The notes below the pieces were generated by a model. It had not been told where the DNA came from, did not search any database, and worked only from the letters and a program-made list of their open reading frames with translations. Below are positions 1-5,429 of a DNA stretch of 5,429 bases, in pieces. The translations under genes were made by a program, and so were the position numbers. How positions within the stretch are numbered: the first letter of the stretch is position 1; every line of letters begins with the position of its first letter. The stretch is from Methanothrix sp. (GTDB lineage: Archaea > Halobacteriota > Methanosarcinia > Methanotrichales > Methanotrichaceae), in NCBI GenBank assembly GCA_012798025.1, contig JAAZNX010000028.1, forward strand, positions 1-5,429. Reading direction: 5' to 3'.

Positions 1-148
1 AATCCTGCTTCAGTGACTTCTGATAGGCCTTCCATCCAGGGCACCAGCCTGTATGCCAGCGCCAGATTCTGGAGATGATGGATTGAGGATGCCTATCTGA
101 ATATCTTTTAAGAGGGCAGTTATTGCAACCAAGTTTTTTTTCAGCCAT
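1..148 (-). CDS. Small Cys/Trp-rich protein, putative metal-binding, C-terminus cut by window edge
   Basis: This frame begins at the ATG at 148-146 and stays open for 49 codons to the left edge, so the C-terminus is missing. The peptide opens MAEKKLGCNNCPLKRYS and later carries the Trp-rich run IWRWHTGWCPGWKAYQ. Cys8 and Cys11 form a CxxC pair, and His32 and Cys36 could complete a C-x2-C-x20-H-x3-C metal site; that is inference. The residue composition (five Trp/Tyr close together, basic, no low complexity) looks like a real conserved protein, and I associate similar short proteins of unknown function with methanogens, without being able to name a family. A TATA-like element (TTATAG on the minus strand, 175-170) lies about 25 bases before the ATG, which fits a leaderless transcript. 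AAGGAG at 155-150 ends only one base before the ATG, too close for a normal ribosome binding site. Function unknown. Confidence 0.7.
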   Translation of the reverse strand, partial: MAEKKLGCNNCPLKRYSDRHPQSIISRIWRWHTGWCPGWKAYQKSLKQD

Positions 149-480
149 ACTCCTTGACTTGTCATATTTCTATAAGATTCTACTCATCGAGGTCTGAGCT
201 GCAGAAGATGAGGCCTGATAGGGACTTGAGCGCAAACCGATTAGTTTTAGCTGGTCCATTTTCTTGGAATCGAGAACGTCCCGGAGGGTTGGCCAAGGAA
301 ACATCATCAAATACGGCAGAACAGCTAAAAGCACTCAGCGCTTAAAATGCACCACCAACCACTAACAGGCTCAATCTCACAAGCTTCATGACTTCAAGCA
401 ACATGAACCTCATCGACATAGTTGATTTTCTGCGCTCACCGATAGTTGTGAAGGCGAATTAGTAAGTCGACTACCCTAAC
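149..480. other. Intergenic stretch without a convincing gene
   Basis: This 332-base spacer separates the start of the small Cys-rich gene from the end of the YkgJ-type gene. A plus-strand frame at 154-345 has an amino-acid composition unlike a conserved protein, has no ribosome binding site, and overlaps the promoter of the minus-strand gene. On the minus strand, a frame from 419 to 180 begins with a signal-peptide-like segment but is interrupted by an in-frame TAA at 344-342; it is discussed as a finding. I see no tRNA, CRISPR repeat or insertion-sequence end. The bases just after the YkgJ stop codon (480 down to about 430) carry no T-run or strong hairpin that would mark a terminator. Confidence 0.5.
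170..176 (-). promoter_or_regulatory. Candidate TATA box for the small Cys-rich gene
   Basis: The minus strand reads CTTATAG here. Its centre is about 24-25 bases upstream of the ATG at 148, the usual distance from an archaeal TATA box to the transcription start, so transcription would begin at or next to the start codon. The match to the archaeal consensus is moderate and no clear BRE is visible. Confidence 0.35.
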
Positions 481-1071
481 CTAAACGCTTTCCAGTACCG
501 CCCTCAGTAGCTCCTTGTTTTGTCTTACCTCAGTGAGTCCTGGCGCGGAAAATTCCATTTTCGCGCGAACTTCCTTAAGGGCTGCAGTCAGAATCTCCAT
601 CGTCTTCATGGAACCAGGACAAGATTTGTTTACAATAACTTGCTCATCTGACCCGTAGATCCCAAGAAATGGAAAGATGCGACAGGACCAAGGCCGTGCT
701 GCGTAAAGCTTGCAGCCGGTCGCACTGACATCATAAAATTTACATGGCTTGGTGTGCTTGAAGTCCAAAGCCCCTGGCTTTTCAGGATCGGGAATGGTGT
801 ACTTTTTGATGGCTTTGTTCAGCGGTATTTTGAGATGCTTTGCCAAGGCTGCTGCATCCTCGGGCCTGAGCCTGATGGGATCGCCACTGGTGCAGCACTT
901 GCCGCACCGCTGACACTCAAAAAGCATGTGGCAGGCCATGCGGTAGTAGTCGACGGTGGTGTACTTTGGCGCGGCCAGTTCCATGAAGACCTGCTCGTCG
1001 GGCAGTGCTGTGGCCTTGAGGAGCATGATTGCGATCTTCTTTGGGTCTTTCAGAGTCTCGGGCATGTGCAT
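481..1071 (-). CDS. YkgJ-family CxxCxxCC-type putative Fe/Zn-binding protein
   Basis: The 196-residue product is a YkgJ/UPF0153-type protein, a family named for its Cys-rich putative zinc- or iron-chelating domain whose biochemical role is unsettled. The defining motif CQRCGKCC occupies residues 53-60 (Cys53, 56, 59, 60). The distal cluster follows: PCKFYD (Cys110), TGCKLYAARPWSCRIFPF (Cys120 and Cys130) and SCPG (Cys151). The spacing and the Arg-Pro-x-x-Cys-Arg-x-Phe-Pro-Phe signature are typical. A further Cys47 lies just ahead of the first motif. There is no signal peptide or membrane segment, so it should be cytoplasmic. Two start codons are possible, 1071 and 1065 (Met1 and Met3); neither has a good Shine-Dalgarno sequence, so the start could shift by two residues. 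It is divergent from engB. The family call is secure; its substrate and partner are unknown. Confidence 0.9.
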   Translation of the reverse strand: MHMPETLKDPKKIAIMLLKATALPDEQVFMELAAPKYTTVDYYRMACHMLFECQRCGKCCTSGDPIRLRPEDAAALAKHLKIPLNKAIKKYTIPDPEKPGALDFKHTKPCKFYDVSATGCKLYAARPWSCRIFPFLGIYGSDEQVIVNKSCPGSMKTMEILTAALKEVRAKMEFSAPGLTEVRQNKELLRAVLESV

Positions 1072-1172
1072 TCAGGCATTCGTTATCCAGCTTTATCCTC
1101 TCATCTTAGATGGACATCCTTTTCAAGCTTGTCATTCATCTTGATTGGGGAGATAAGGGAAGAGGTCGCTTT
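1072..1172. promoter_or_regulatory. Divergent promoter region between the YkgJ-type gene and engB
   Basis: The 101 bases between the two divergent start codons must hold both promoters. The only TATA-like candidate is the CTTTATCC/GGATAAAG element at 1091-1098. Read on the minus strand it lies about 23-29 bases before the two candidate YkgJ-type starts, which would suit a leaderless transcript. Read on the plus strand it would give engB a leader of about 50 bases. The match to consensus is weak in both directions. Confidence 0.3.
1161..1166 (+). promoter_or_regulatory. Ribosome binding site deciding the engB start
   Basis: AGAGGT ends six bases before the ATG at 1173. The alternative in-frame ATG at 1110 has no such sequence and would add 21 residues ahead of the first strand of the GTPase fold, where family members normally start. 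Confidence 0.6.
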
Positions 1173-1748
1173 ATGTCCAAGGAGATCGTCCTGGTCGGCA
1201 GGTCCAACGTTGGCAAGTCCACCCTCTTTTGGGAACTGACGGGAAAGAAGGTAAAAGTCGGAAGACGCCCCGGAATTACCCAACACCCATTCAAAGCCTT
1301 GGTTGGCGGTGTCTATTACGTGGACATGCCGGGTTACGGGTTCATGTTCAAAGCATCCAAGGTCAATCAGGAGAAGACGAAGGACCTTATTGTGGAATAC
1401 CTCGAGAAACACGGAAGGGATATTTTGCTGGCAGTGCAAGTGATCGATGCAGCCTCTTTTCTTGACATCGCAGATCGCTGGGAAGGGCGTGGCGAGGTGC
1501 CTTTTGAGGTCGAGCTATGGGAGTTCCTGTGCGACATGGGCCTGGATGTTGTCCTGGCAGCAAACAAGGTGGACCGCATCGCCAAGCTTGACCTGGATAA
1601 TGCGCTGGACCTGATCTGCGAGCGTCTTGGCATGCTCCCTCCATGGAGGCAGTGGATCGACAGGGTTGCGCCCATAAGCGCAAAGCGTGGCCAGATCGAG
1701 CCTCTACGAACCATCATCGCCGGAAGGCTTGCCCGAATGACCCAATAA
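1173..1748 (+). CDS. engB: EngB/YihA-type GTP-binding protein (probable ribosome-assembly GTPase)
   Basis: The 191-residue product is a compact single-domain GTPase of the TrmE-Era-EngA-EngB-Septin class. From MSKEIV the G motifs appear in order: G1 GRSNVGKS (residues 9-16), G2 RRPGITQ with Thr36, G3 DMPGYGF (51-57), G4 NKVD (131-134) and G5 ISAK (168-171). The G3 form DxPGYG is diagnostic of EngB. Bacterial EngB takes part in late assembly of the large ribosomal subunit; the same role in archaea is inference. Many bacterial members have TKxD at G4, and NKVD here is the general GTPase form. The length is typical. I chose 1173 over the upstream ATG at 1110 because of the ribosome binding site and because the fold begins at once. 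Its stop codon abuts the stop of the convergent channel gene with no spacer. Confidence 0.9.
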   Translation: MSKEIVLVGRSNVGKSTLFWELTGKKVKVGRRPGITQHPFKALVGGVYYVDMPGYGFMFKASKVNQEKTKDLIVEYLEKHGRDILLAVQVIDAASFLDIADRWEGRGEVPFEVELWEFLCDMGLDVVLAANKVDRIAKLDLDNALDLICERLGMLPPWRQWIDRVAPISAKRGQIEPLRTIIAGRLARMTQ

Positions 1749-2684
1749 TCAACCAGAAGTGGCTGGAGGTATGCCCTGTAATTCGAACTCCTTCTTCACC
1801 GCCTCTCTGATATCACAGCCTATTGTTTTGGCTACATTTCTGGCAGGAACTGCAACTTCCAGCCTGAGCGTTAGCTGCGAATATTTCGAATCCACGAGGA
1901 GAACGCTTATGGGCTTGTCCTTTAGCACCATGGGATGGCTGCGGGCCTTCTCCAAAATTATCTCCCTTGCTCTATCTATATCTGAAGCTTTCCGTAGATC
2001 GAAGTCTACGCTCCAGGTTATCTCAGGCTCCCTTATCGACCAGTTGATTATGGGCTCTGTGCTCATTACGCTATTTGGAACGATGATTCTGCGGTTGTCC
2101 GTGGTGCGAATTACGGTGTGTCTCAATGTCAAATCCTCTATCTTACCGTGGTCTCCTTTGAAGTCCACAAGATCGCCTACTCGGAAGGGCTGAAATATTG
2201 CTATGAATATTCCCGAGGTGAAGTTGGAGAGTGAGTCTTTGGCTGCGTAGCCGATGGCCAAGCCCGCGATTCCAGCGCCTGCGAGCATGGCAGTGGCAAG
2301 GCTATGCAACTGAGGTATCTGGAGTATGACGAGCATCAGGCCGACGATGTAGATGGCCGCAGAGACGATCCTCCGAATCATGAGCTGCATGGTCTCGTCC
2401 ATCTTTACCTCGACCTTGCCTACTACCTTCGGGATATAGTTCAGAAGCATACGGTCTACAATGCGAACTGCTGCACGGGTAAGAGCTACTATTAAAAGAA
2501 TAATTATCAGATTTATTATTATAGATGCAACATCTATACTATGCACGGTATCTGCAAGGATCTGCAAAGAAACCAGGTCTACATGCTTTCCAGTGATGGA
2601 ATCCACGCTGTACTGTATCTGATCTGCCAGGATTTGGGGGTCTGTCAAATTCACTGCAGCGCCGAGGTCCATCGAGGATAGCAT
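1749..2684 (-). CDS. MscS-family small-conductance mechanosensitive channel
   Basis: The 311-residue membrane protein has the MscS layout. An N-terminal stretch of about 50 residues is followed by membrane segments at about 52-70 and 106-126. The pore-lining third helix, about 128-163, is rich in Ala and Gly (AMLAGAGIAGLAIGYAAKD) and leads into SNFTSGIFIAIFQPFRVGD, the family signature. The beta domain follows (about 170-215, with RTTDNRRIIVPNS) and then an alpha/beta C-terminal domain ending near residue 305. MscS channels open under membrane tension and release solutes during osmotic downshock. E. coli MscS is 286 residues, so this is full length. Met1 (2684) and Met5 (2672) are both possible starts; a TATA-like element at 2704-2697 favours Met5 on a leaderless transcript. 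The gene lies downstream of the DHS-like gene on the same strand, but the 141-base gap and its own promoter candidate suggest separate transcription. Confidence 0.93.
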   Translation of the reverse strand: MLSSMDLGAAVNLTDPQILADQIQYSVDSITGKHVDLVSLQILADTVHSIDVASIIINLIIILLIVALTRAAVRIVDRMLLNYIPKVVGKVEVKMDETMQLMIRRIVSAAIYIVGLMLVILQIPQLHSLATAMLAGAGIAGLAIGYAAKDSLSNFTSGIFIAIFQPFRVGDLVDFKGDHGKIEDLTLRHTVIRTTDNRRIIVPNSVMSTEPIINWSIREPEITWSVDFDLRKASDIDRAREIILEKARSHPMVLKDKPISVLLVDSKYSQLTLRLEVAVPARNVAKTIGCDIREAVKKEFELQGIPPATSG

Positions 2685-2696
2685 AGAAAAAGAATA

Positions 2697-2704
2697 CTTA
2701 AAAG
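2697..2704 (-). promoter_or_regulatory. Candidate TATA box for the MscS-type gene
   Basis: The minus strand reads CTTTTAAG. Its centre near 2700 is 16 bases from the ATG at 2684 but about 28 from the ATG at 2672. If it is the promoter, transcription should start near 2674, which supports the second ATG as the translation start. The match to consensus is moderate. Confidence 0.35.
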
Positions 2705-2785
2705 TTTCTGCGAGGTCGTGCTGGTGATTGCTTTGCTAAAGTGTGACTAAATCGCCATCTCCTTGAATTACTGGCTAAGCCCATC

Positions 2786-2811
2786 CCGGGAAAAATACGG
2801 TCAGGCCTGAC
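2786..2811 (-). terminator. Possible terminator or operator after the DHS-like gene (12-base palindrome plus T5)
   Basis: GTCAGGCCTGAC at 2800-2811 is a perfect 12-base palindrome starting 14 bases past the DHS-like stop codon. On the minus strand it is followed after four bases (CGTA) by a run of five T at 2795-2791, and then by another short palindrome, TCCCGGGA (2784-2791). The T-run fits archaeal intrinsic termination. The palindrome has no loop of its own, so it suits a dimeric DNA-binding protein at least as well as an RNA hairpin. Confidence 0.3.
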
Positions 2812-2825
2812 ACCCCGCCCACGCT

Positions 2826-3857
2826 CTATGCCTTCTCGTACCTCAGCTCCAGCCCGTCTTCCCTCCAGTCGAACACCGGCACGCTCTTTCGCCTTTTGCC
2901 CGATGCCCTCAGTGCCTGCACCACGAGAGGCACTGTGATGGTGGCGTCGGAGAAGACCTGCACCTTGCTCGCCTCTTTCTTCACCTTTCCCCAGGAGACG
3001 GCCTCCTCGAAGGTGCAGCCTGAGAGGCCACCCCAGTGCGGCGCATCTGTAGTGTACTGAAGAGCGTAGCTGTGGCCCCCTGAGTAGTCACCTATGAGCT
3101 CTGCTATTACTTCCGTCTGCTGAATGAAGTTCTTGGGGACTCCACCGCCGATGTAGATCACGCCGGTCTTGGAGGACTTCTCCACGATTCTTGTGATCTC
3201 ATCCACATCCTTAATCTGGTCTACCATAACCTTGCAGCCTTCGCGCAGCGCCATGACCATGCCGATTCCCCATGAGCTATCTCCCAAGGCAGGCACGAAG
3301 ATGGGAACGCCTGACCTGTGAGCTGCTCCCAAGATGGTTGTCTCCGGCAGGCCCCTGCCCACCATGTCCATCAGCTCGCGTGAGGAGTAGCGCCGAGCAG
3401 GATCGAGGCCCTTCACGAAATTGGATATATGGTTGTCGGCTTTGTGCAGCTCTACCTCCGAGACGAAGACATCATAAATCCTGTCGATCTTACATTCATT
3501 GAGGTAGGCGTCATCTGCGCATGCGCTGCCTCGATAATGTACGATCCCAAGGCCTTCGCACAGATCGTGAAACAGGTTTGCTCCTGTGCTCACAAGACAG
3601 TCAACCTTTCTCTCTCGCAGGAGGTAAGCGATGAACTCACCAAGGCCAGCCGGGACCATCGCTCCAGCCAGGCCGAGGAATATGGTCACATCCTCATCCA
3701 GCATACGCTCCCAGACATGCAGGGATGTCCCGAGCTGGCCCCCCTGGAAACCCATCTTGCCCATGTCTTTTACGAGACCTGCCACATCTCTATCAACCAT
3801 GGGGATTGTTGTCCGTATCTTTTCGCCATCACAGATAAAGCCATGACCGTGATCCAT
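2826..3857 (-). CDS. Deoxyhypusine-synthase-family protein, likely a small-amine-using paralogue
   Basis: The 343-residue product has the NAD-dependent deoxyhypusine synthase fold. The signature EEAVSWGK (residues 284-291) places the catalytic Lys at 291; Trp289 and Glu285 match human Trp327 and Glu323. The dinucleotide region IGGGVPKN (236-243) and PALGD (189-193) are also kept. True DHS moves the aminobutyl group of spermidine to a lysine of IF5A. By hand alignment to the remembered human sequence, residues that hold spermidine are changed: Asp243 to Ile198, His288 to Asn243, Asp316 to Leu278, Glu137 to His97. The motifs TGANLFHD and HYRGSACADD resemble the DHS-like branch that includes homospermidine-synthase relatives. 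I recall some archaeal members being annotated as coupling agmatine, and an arginine decarboxylase diverges next door. The likely role is polyamine synthesis; canonical DHS is the alternative. The start has GGAG eight bases upstream. Confidence 0.85.
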   Translation of the reverse strand: MDHGHGFICDGEKIRTTIPMVDRDVAGLVKDMGKMGFQGGQLGTSLHVWERMLDEDVTIFLGLAGAMVPAGLGEFIAYLLRERKVDCLVSTGANLFHDLCEGLGIVHYRGSACADDAYLNECKIDRIYDVFVSEVELHKADNHISNFVKGLDPARRYSSRELMDMVGRGLPETTILGAAHRSGVPIFVPALGDSSWGIGMVMALREGCKVMVDQIKDVDEITRIVEKSSKTGVIYIGGGVPKNFIQQTEVIAELIGDYSGGHSYALQYTTDAPHWGGLSGCTFEEAVSWGKVKKEASKVQVFSDATITVPLVVQALRASGKRRKSVPVFDWREDGLELRYEKA

Positions 3858-3865
3858 TTAATCCG

Positions 3866-3869
3866 CTCC
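3866..3869 (-). promoter_or_regulatory. Ribosome binding site of the DHS-like gene
   Basis: The minus strand reads GGAG here, followed by eight bases and the ATG at 3857. This spacing is normal and supports the chosen start. Confidence 0.55.
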
Positions 3870-3897
3870 AAGCAAGTCTCACAACAGCCTGGAGACG

Positions 3898-3903
3898 TTT
3901 AAA
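3898..3903 (-). promoter_or_regulatory. Candidate TATA box for the DHS-like gene
   Basis: TTTAAA lies in the minus-strand context AATCTTTAAACG. A start about 25 bases downstream, near 3875, would leave a leader of roughly 18 bases that still contains the GGAG at 3869-3866. The geometry is good, although a six-base AT palindrome alone is weak evidence. Confidence 0.4.
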
Positions 3904-3936
3904 GATTATCCATTTCTCGTGAGCTCTGCATGAAGC

Positions 3937-3943
3937 TTATATA
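3937..3943 (+). promoter_or_regulatory. TATA box of speA
   Basis: TTATATA within GCTTATATACC is the best archaeal TATA match in the window. Transcription about 25-27 bases downstream, near 3966, would give a leader of about 12-14 bases before the speA ATG at 3979. No Shine-Dalgarno sequence is visible in that leader. The core TATATA is palindromic, so it could also be read toward the DHS-like gene, though TTTAAA at 3898-3903 suits that direction better. Confidence 0.5.
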
Positions 3944-3978
3944 CCAAAAAGGTCTCTAAAGCAAAGTTCGATACGATC

Positions 3979-5429
3979 ATGTGGAAAGCTGCGGATTCTT
4001 TGGAGCTCTACGGAATAGAGAACTGGGGCAACGGCTATTTTTTAGTTAACGATAAAGGTAACATTATAATACTTCCGAACAAGGACCGAACCCAGTCCGT
4101 GGATGTGATGGACCTGATCGAGGAGATTGAAAAATCCAAAGATCTGGAGTTTCCAGTCCTCCTGCGCTTCCCACAGATCTTGGAGGACAGGATCAATGAT
4201 ATCACAGGAGCTTTTTTAGGCGCGATAGATGAATTCTCCTACAAAGGCACCTATCAACCCATCTTTCCCATGAAGGTCAACCAGAGAAAAGAGGTCATAG
4301 AGTACATCATCAAGTATGGCGCCAAGTACAGAATCGGGCTTGAGGTCGGGACCAAAGCCGAGCTCCTGGCAGCACTCTCCCTTGGTCTCCCCAGGGAGGC
4401 GCTGCTCATCTGCAACGGCTATAAGGATGAAGATTATTTGCGTCTGGCCCTAAGTATTCATAATGTTAATAATATAGTGATCGTTGTCGACCTTTTTGAG
4501 GAGATCTTCGATATCCTGAAGTATGCCGGGCAGATGGGCATTACACCGAGAGTTGGAATGAGGGTAAAGCTCTTTGCCCGCGGCTCGGGGCGCTGGGTGG
4601 AGTCTGGCGGAGAGTCTGCCAAGTTTGGCTTATCAACTAGCGAGGCGCTGGAGCTGATGAGGATACTGCGAGAGAACGGGCTAGTTGACAGCCTGAAGAT
4701 GATTCATTTCCATATCGGCTCGCAAATCACAGATATTCGGACTATTAAGAACGCCATGAACGAGGCCGCGCGCATATACGCAAAAGCCCGCAAGATGGCT
4801 AATATTGAGTACTTGAATGTTGGAGGCGGCCTTTCCGTTGATTACAACGGCTCCAACACAGCTACGCCATCCAGTGCCAACTATACATTGCAGGAGTACG
4901 CCAACGACGTAGTTTATACTGTGCAAAAGATCTGTGAGGATGAGGAGGTGCCCTGCCCGACCATCGTTTCAGAAAGCGGCAGGGCAATCGCAGCCTATCA
5001 CAGCATGCTCATCTTCAAGATCATCGGGAAGAAAAATGCAAAGGACTCACCGCTGCGCACCCCGAAAGACGAGGACCCGATACAGATTGAAGATCTATGC
5101 AGCGCCTTCAAGGAGATCAACATCGACAACTACAAAGAACATTATCATGATGCTCTACAGTACAGGGATGAGCTTTACGACTCATTCAACCTGGGAAACA
5201 TTGGCCTCGAGGAGAGGGCGAAGGGCGAGACGCTTTTTTGGATGGTCTGCAAGAAGGCCGCCTTCCTCGCCAAGCAGGCAGGCGACGAGTCCGACGAGTT
5301 TCAGGAGCTGAAGAAGCTGGTGAGCCAGAAGTACATCGGCAACTTCTCGCTCTTTCAGTCAGTGCCCGACATGTGGGGTGTGGAGCAGATCTTTCCCACA
5401 ATTCCCTTACATCGCTTAAACGAGATGCC
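3979..5429 (+). CDS. speA: Biosynthetic arginine decarboxylase (PLP-dependent, SpeA type), C-terminus cut by window edge
   Basis: SpeA converts arginine to agmatine and CO2 with pyridoxal phosphate, the first step of the agmatine route to polyamines. The window holds 483 codons; the family is usually about 630-660 residues, so roughly the last quarter, including the C-terminal part of the active site, lies outside. Visible motifs follow the E. coli enzyme as I remember it: YGIENWGNGYF near the N-terminus, the PLP lysine Lys99 in FPMKVNQ, ICNGYKD, HFHIGSQ (243-249), the phosphate-binding VGGGLSVDY (281-289), YANDVVY and SESGR (331-335). The helical insertion typical of SpeA follows at about 350-455. 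No frameshift is seen. The start at 3979 matches the family N-terminus and lies behind a good TATA box with no Shine-Dalgarno sequence. Archaea more often use a small pyruvoyl-dependent arginine decarboxylase, so bacterial ancestry by transfer is likely but is inference. Confidence 0.95.
   Translation, partial: MWKAADSLELYGIENWGNGYFLVNDKGNIIILPNKDRTQSVDVMDLIEEIEKSKDLEFPVLLRFPQILEDRINDITGAFLGAIDEFSYKGTYQPIFPMKVNQRKEVIEYIIKYGAKYRIGLEVGTKAELLAALSLGLPREALLICNGYKDEDYLRLALSIHNVNNIVIVVDLFEEIFDILKYAGQMGITPRVGMRVKLFARGSGRWVESGGESAKFGLSTSEALELMRILRENGLVDSLKMIHFHIGSQITDIRTIKNAMNEAARIYAKARKMANIEYLNVGGGLSVDYNGSNTATPSSANYTLQEYANDVVYTVQKICEDEEVPCPTIVSESGRAIAAYHSMLIFKIIGKKNAKDSPLRTPKDEDPIQIEDLCSAFKEINIDNYKEHYHDALQYRDELYDSFNLGNIGLEERAKGETLFWMVCKKAAFLAKQAGDESDEFQELKKLVSQKYIGNFSLFQSVPDMWGVEQIFPTIPLHRLNEM

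Noticed and set aside
60..115. C/D-box-like run (GATGATGG ... CTGA) suggesting a small guide RNA
   Set aside because: The boxes are imperfect, there is no paired C'/D' set, and the bases lie inside the Cys-rich coding region.
154..345. 63-codon plus-strand open frame in the left intergenic region
   Set aside because: No ribosome binding site or promoter, no recognisable motif, and it begins inside the upstream region of the divergent Cys-rich gene. It is probably chance.
1110..1172. Upstream in-frame ATG extending EngB by 21 residues
   Set aside because: The extension precedes the first strand of the GTPase fold and has no ribosome binding site, while the ATG at 1173 has AGAGGT at good spacing.
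754..1239. 161-codon plus-strand frame across the YkgJ-type gene and the start of engB
   Set aside because: It is antisense to a clear YkgJ-family gene and overlaps engB out of frame; its composition resembles no protein family.
2745..2765. AAGGAG directly followed by ATG GCG ATT TAG on the minus strand ahead of the channel gene
   Set aside because: The three-codon frame has no spacing between AAGGAG and ATG and lies upstream of the channel's likely promoter, so it is probably chance.
3429..3902. 157-codon plus-strand frame opposite the DHS-like gene
   Set aside because: It lies almost wholly antisense to a well-conserved enzyme gene and shows no motif of its own.
4681..4926. 81-codon minus-strand frame within speA
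   Set aside because: It is antisense to the most conserved part of speA, including HFHIGSQ and VGGGL, so its openness is explained by that gene.

Overview
The window looks like part of a methanogenic archaeon's chromosome, most likely a Methanothrix/Methanosaeta-type acetoclastic methanogen. This rests on archaeal TATA-like elements placed for short-leader or leaderless transcripts, a small Cys-rich protein of a type I associate with methanogens, an archaeal-type EngB GTPase and a deoxyhypusine-synthase-family protein, in DNA of intermediate G+C. The genus is an inference; no rRNA or methanogenesis gene is present.

Layout. Bases 148-1 (minus) hold the start of a small Cys/Trp-rich protein that runs off the left edge. 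Bases 149-480 contain no convincing gene, only one weak trace of a possibly broken secreted-protein frame. A YkgJ-type CxxCxxCC metal-binding protein (1071-481, minus) and an EngB-type GTPase (1173-1748, plus) diverge from a 101-base spacer. EngB meets an MscS-type mechanosensitive channel (2684-1749, minus) tail to tail with no base between the stop codons. A spacer with a perfect 12-base palindrome separates the channel gene from a deoxyhypusine-synthase-like gene (3857-2826, minus). That gene is divergent from a biosynthetic PLP-dependent arginine decarboxylase, speA (from 3979, plus), which is cut by the right edge.

The most interesting part is the right half. The deoxyhypusine-synthase-like protein keeps the catalytic lysine and the NAD-fold glycines. 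By hand alignment to the human enzyme as I remember it, it has lost several residues that hold spermidine (Asp243, His288, Asp316, Glu137 equivalents). Its divergent neighbour makes agmatine from arginine and belongs to the bacterial SpeA family rather than the pyruvoyl family usual in archaea. Together they suggest a locally encoded agmatine-based polyamine route, with the DHS-like enzyme transferring an aminobutyl or guanidinobutyl group to a small amine rather than, or as well as, modifying aIF5A. The rest of the window looks like ordinary housekeeping and stress genes.
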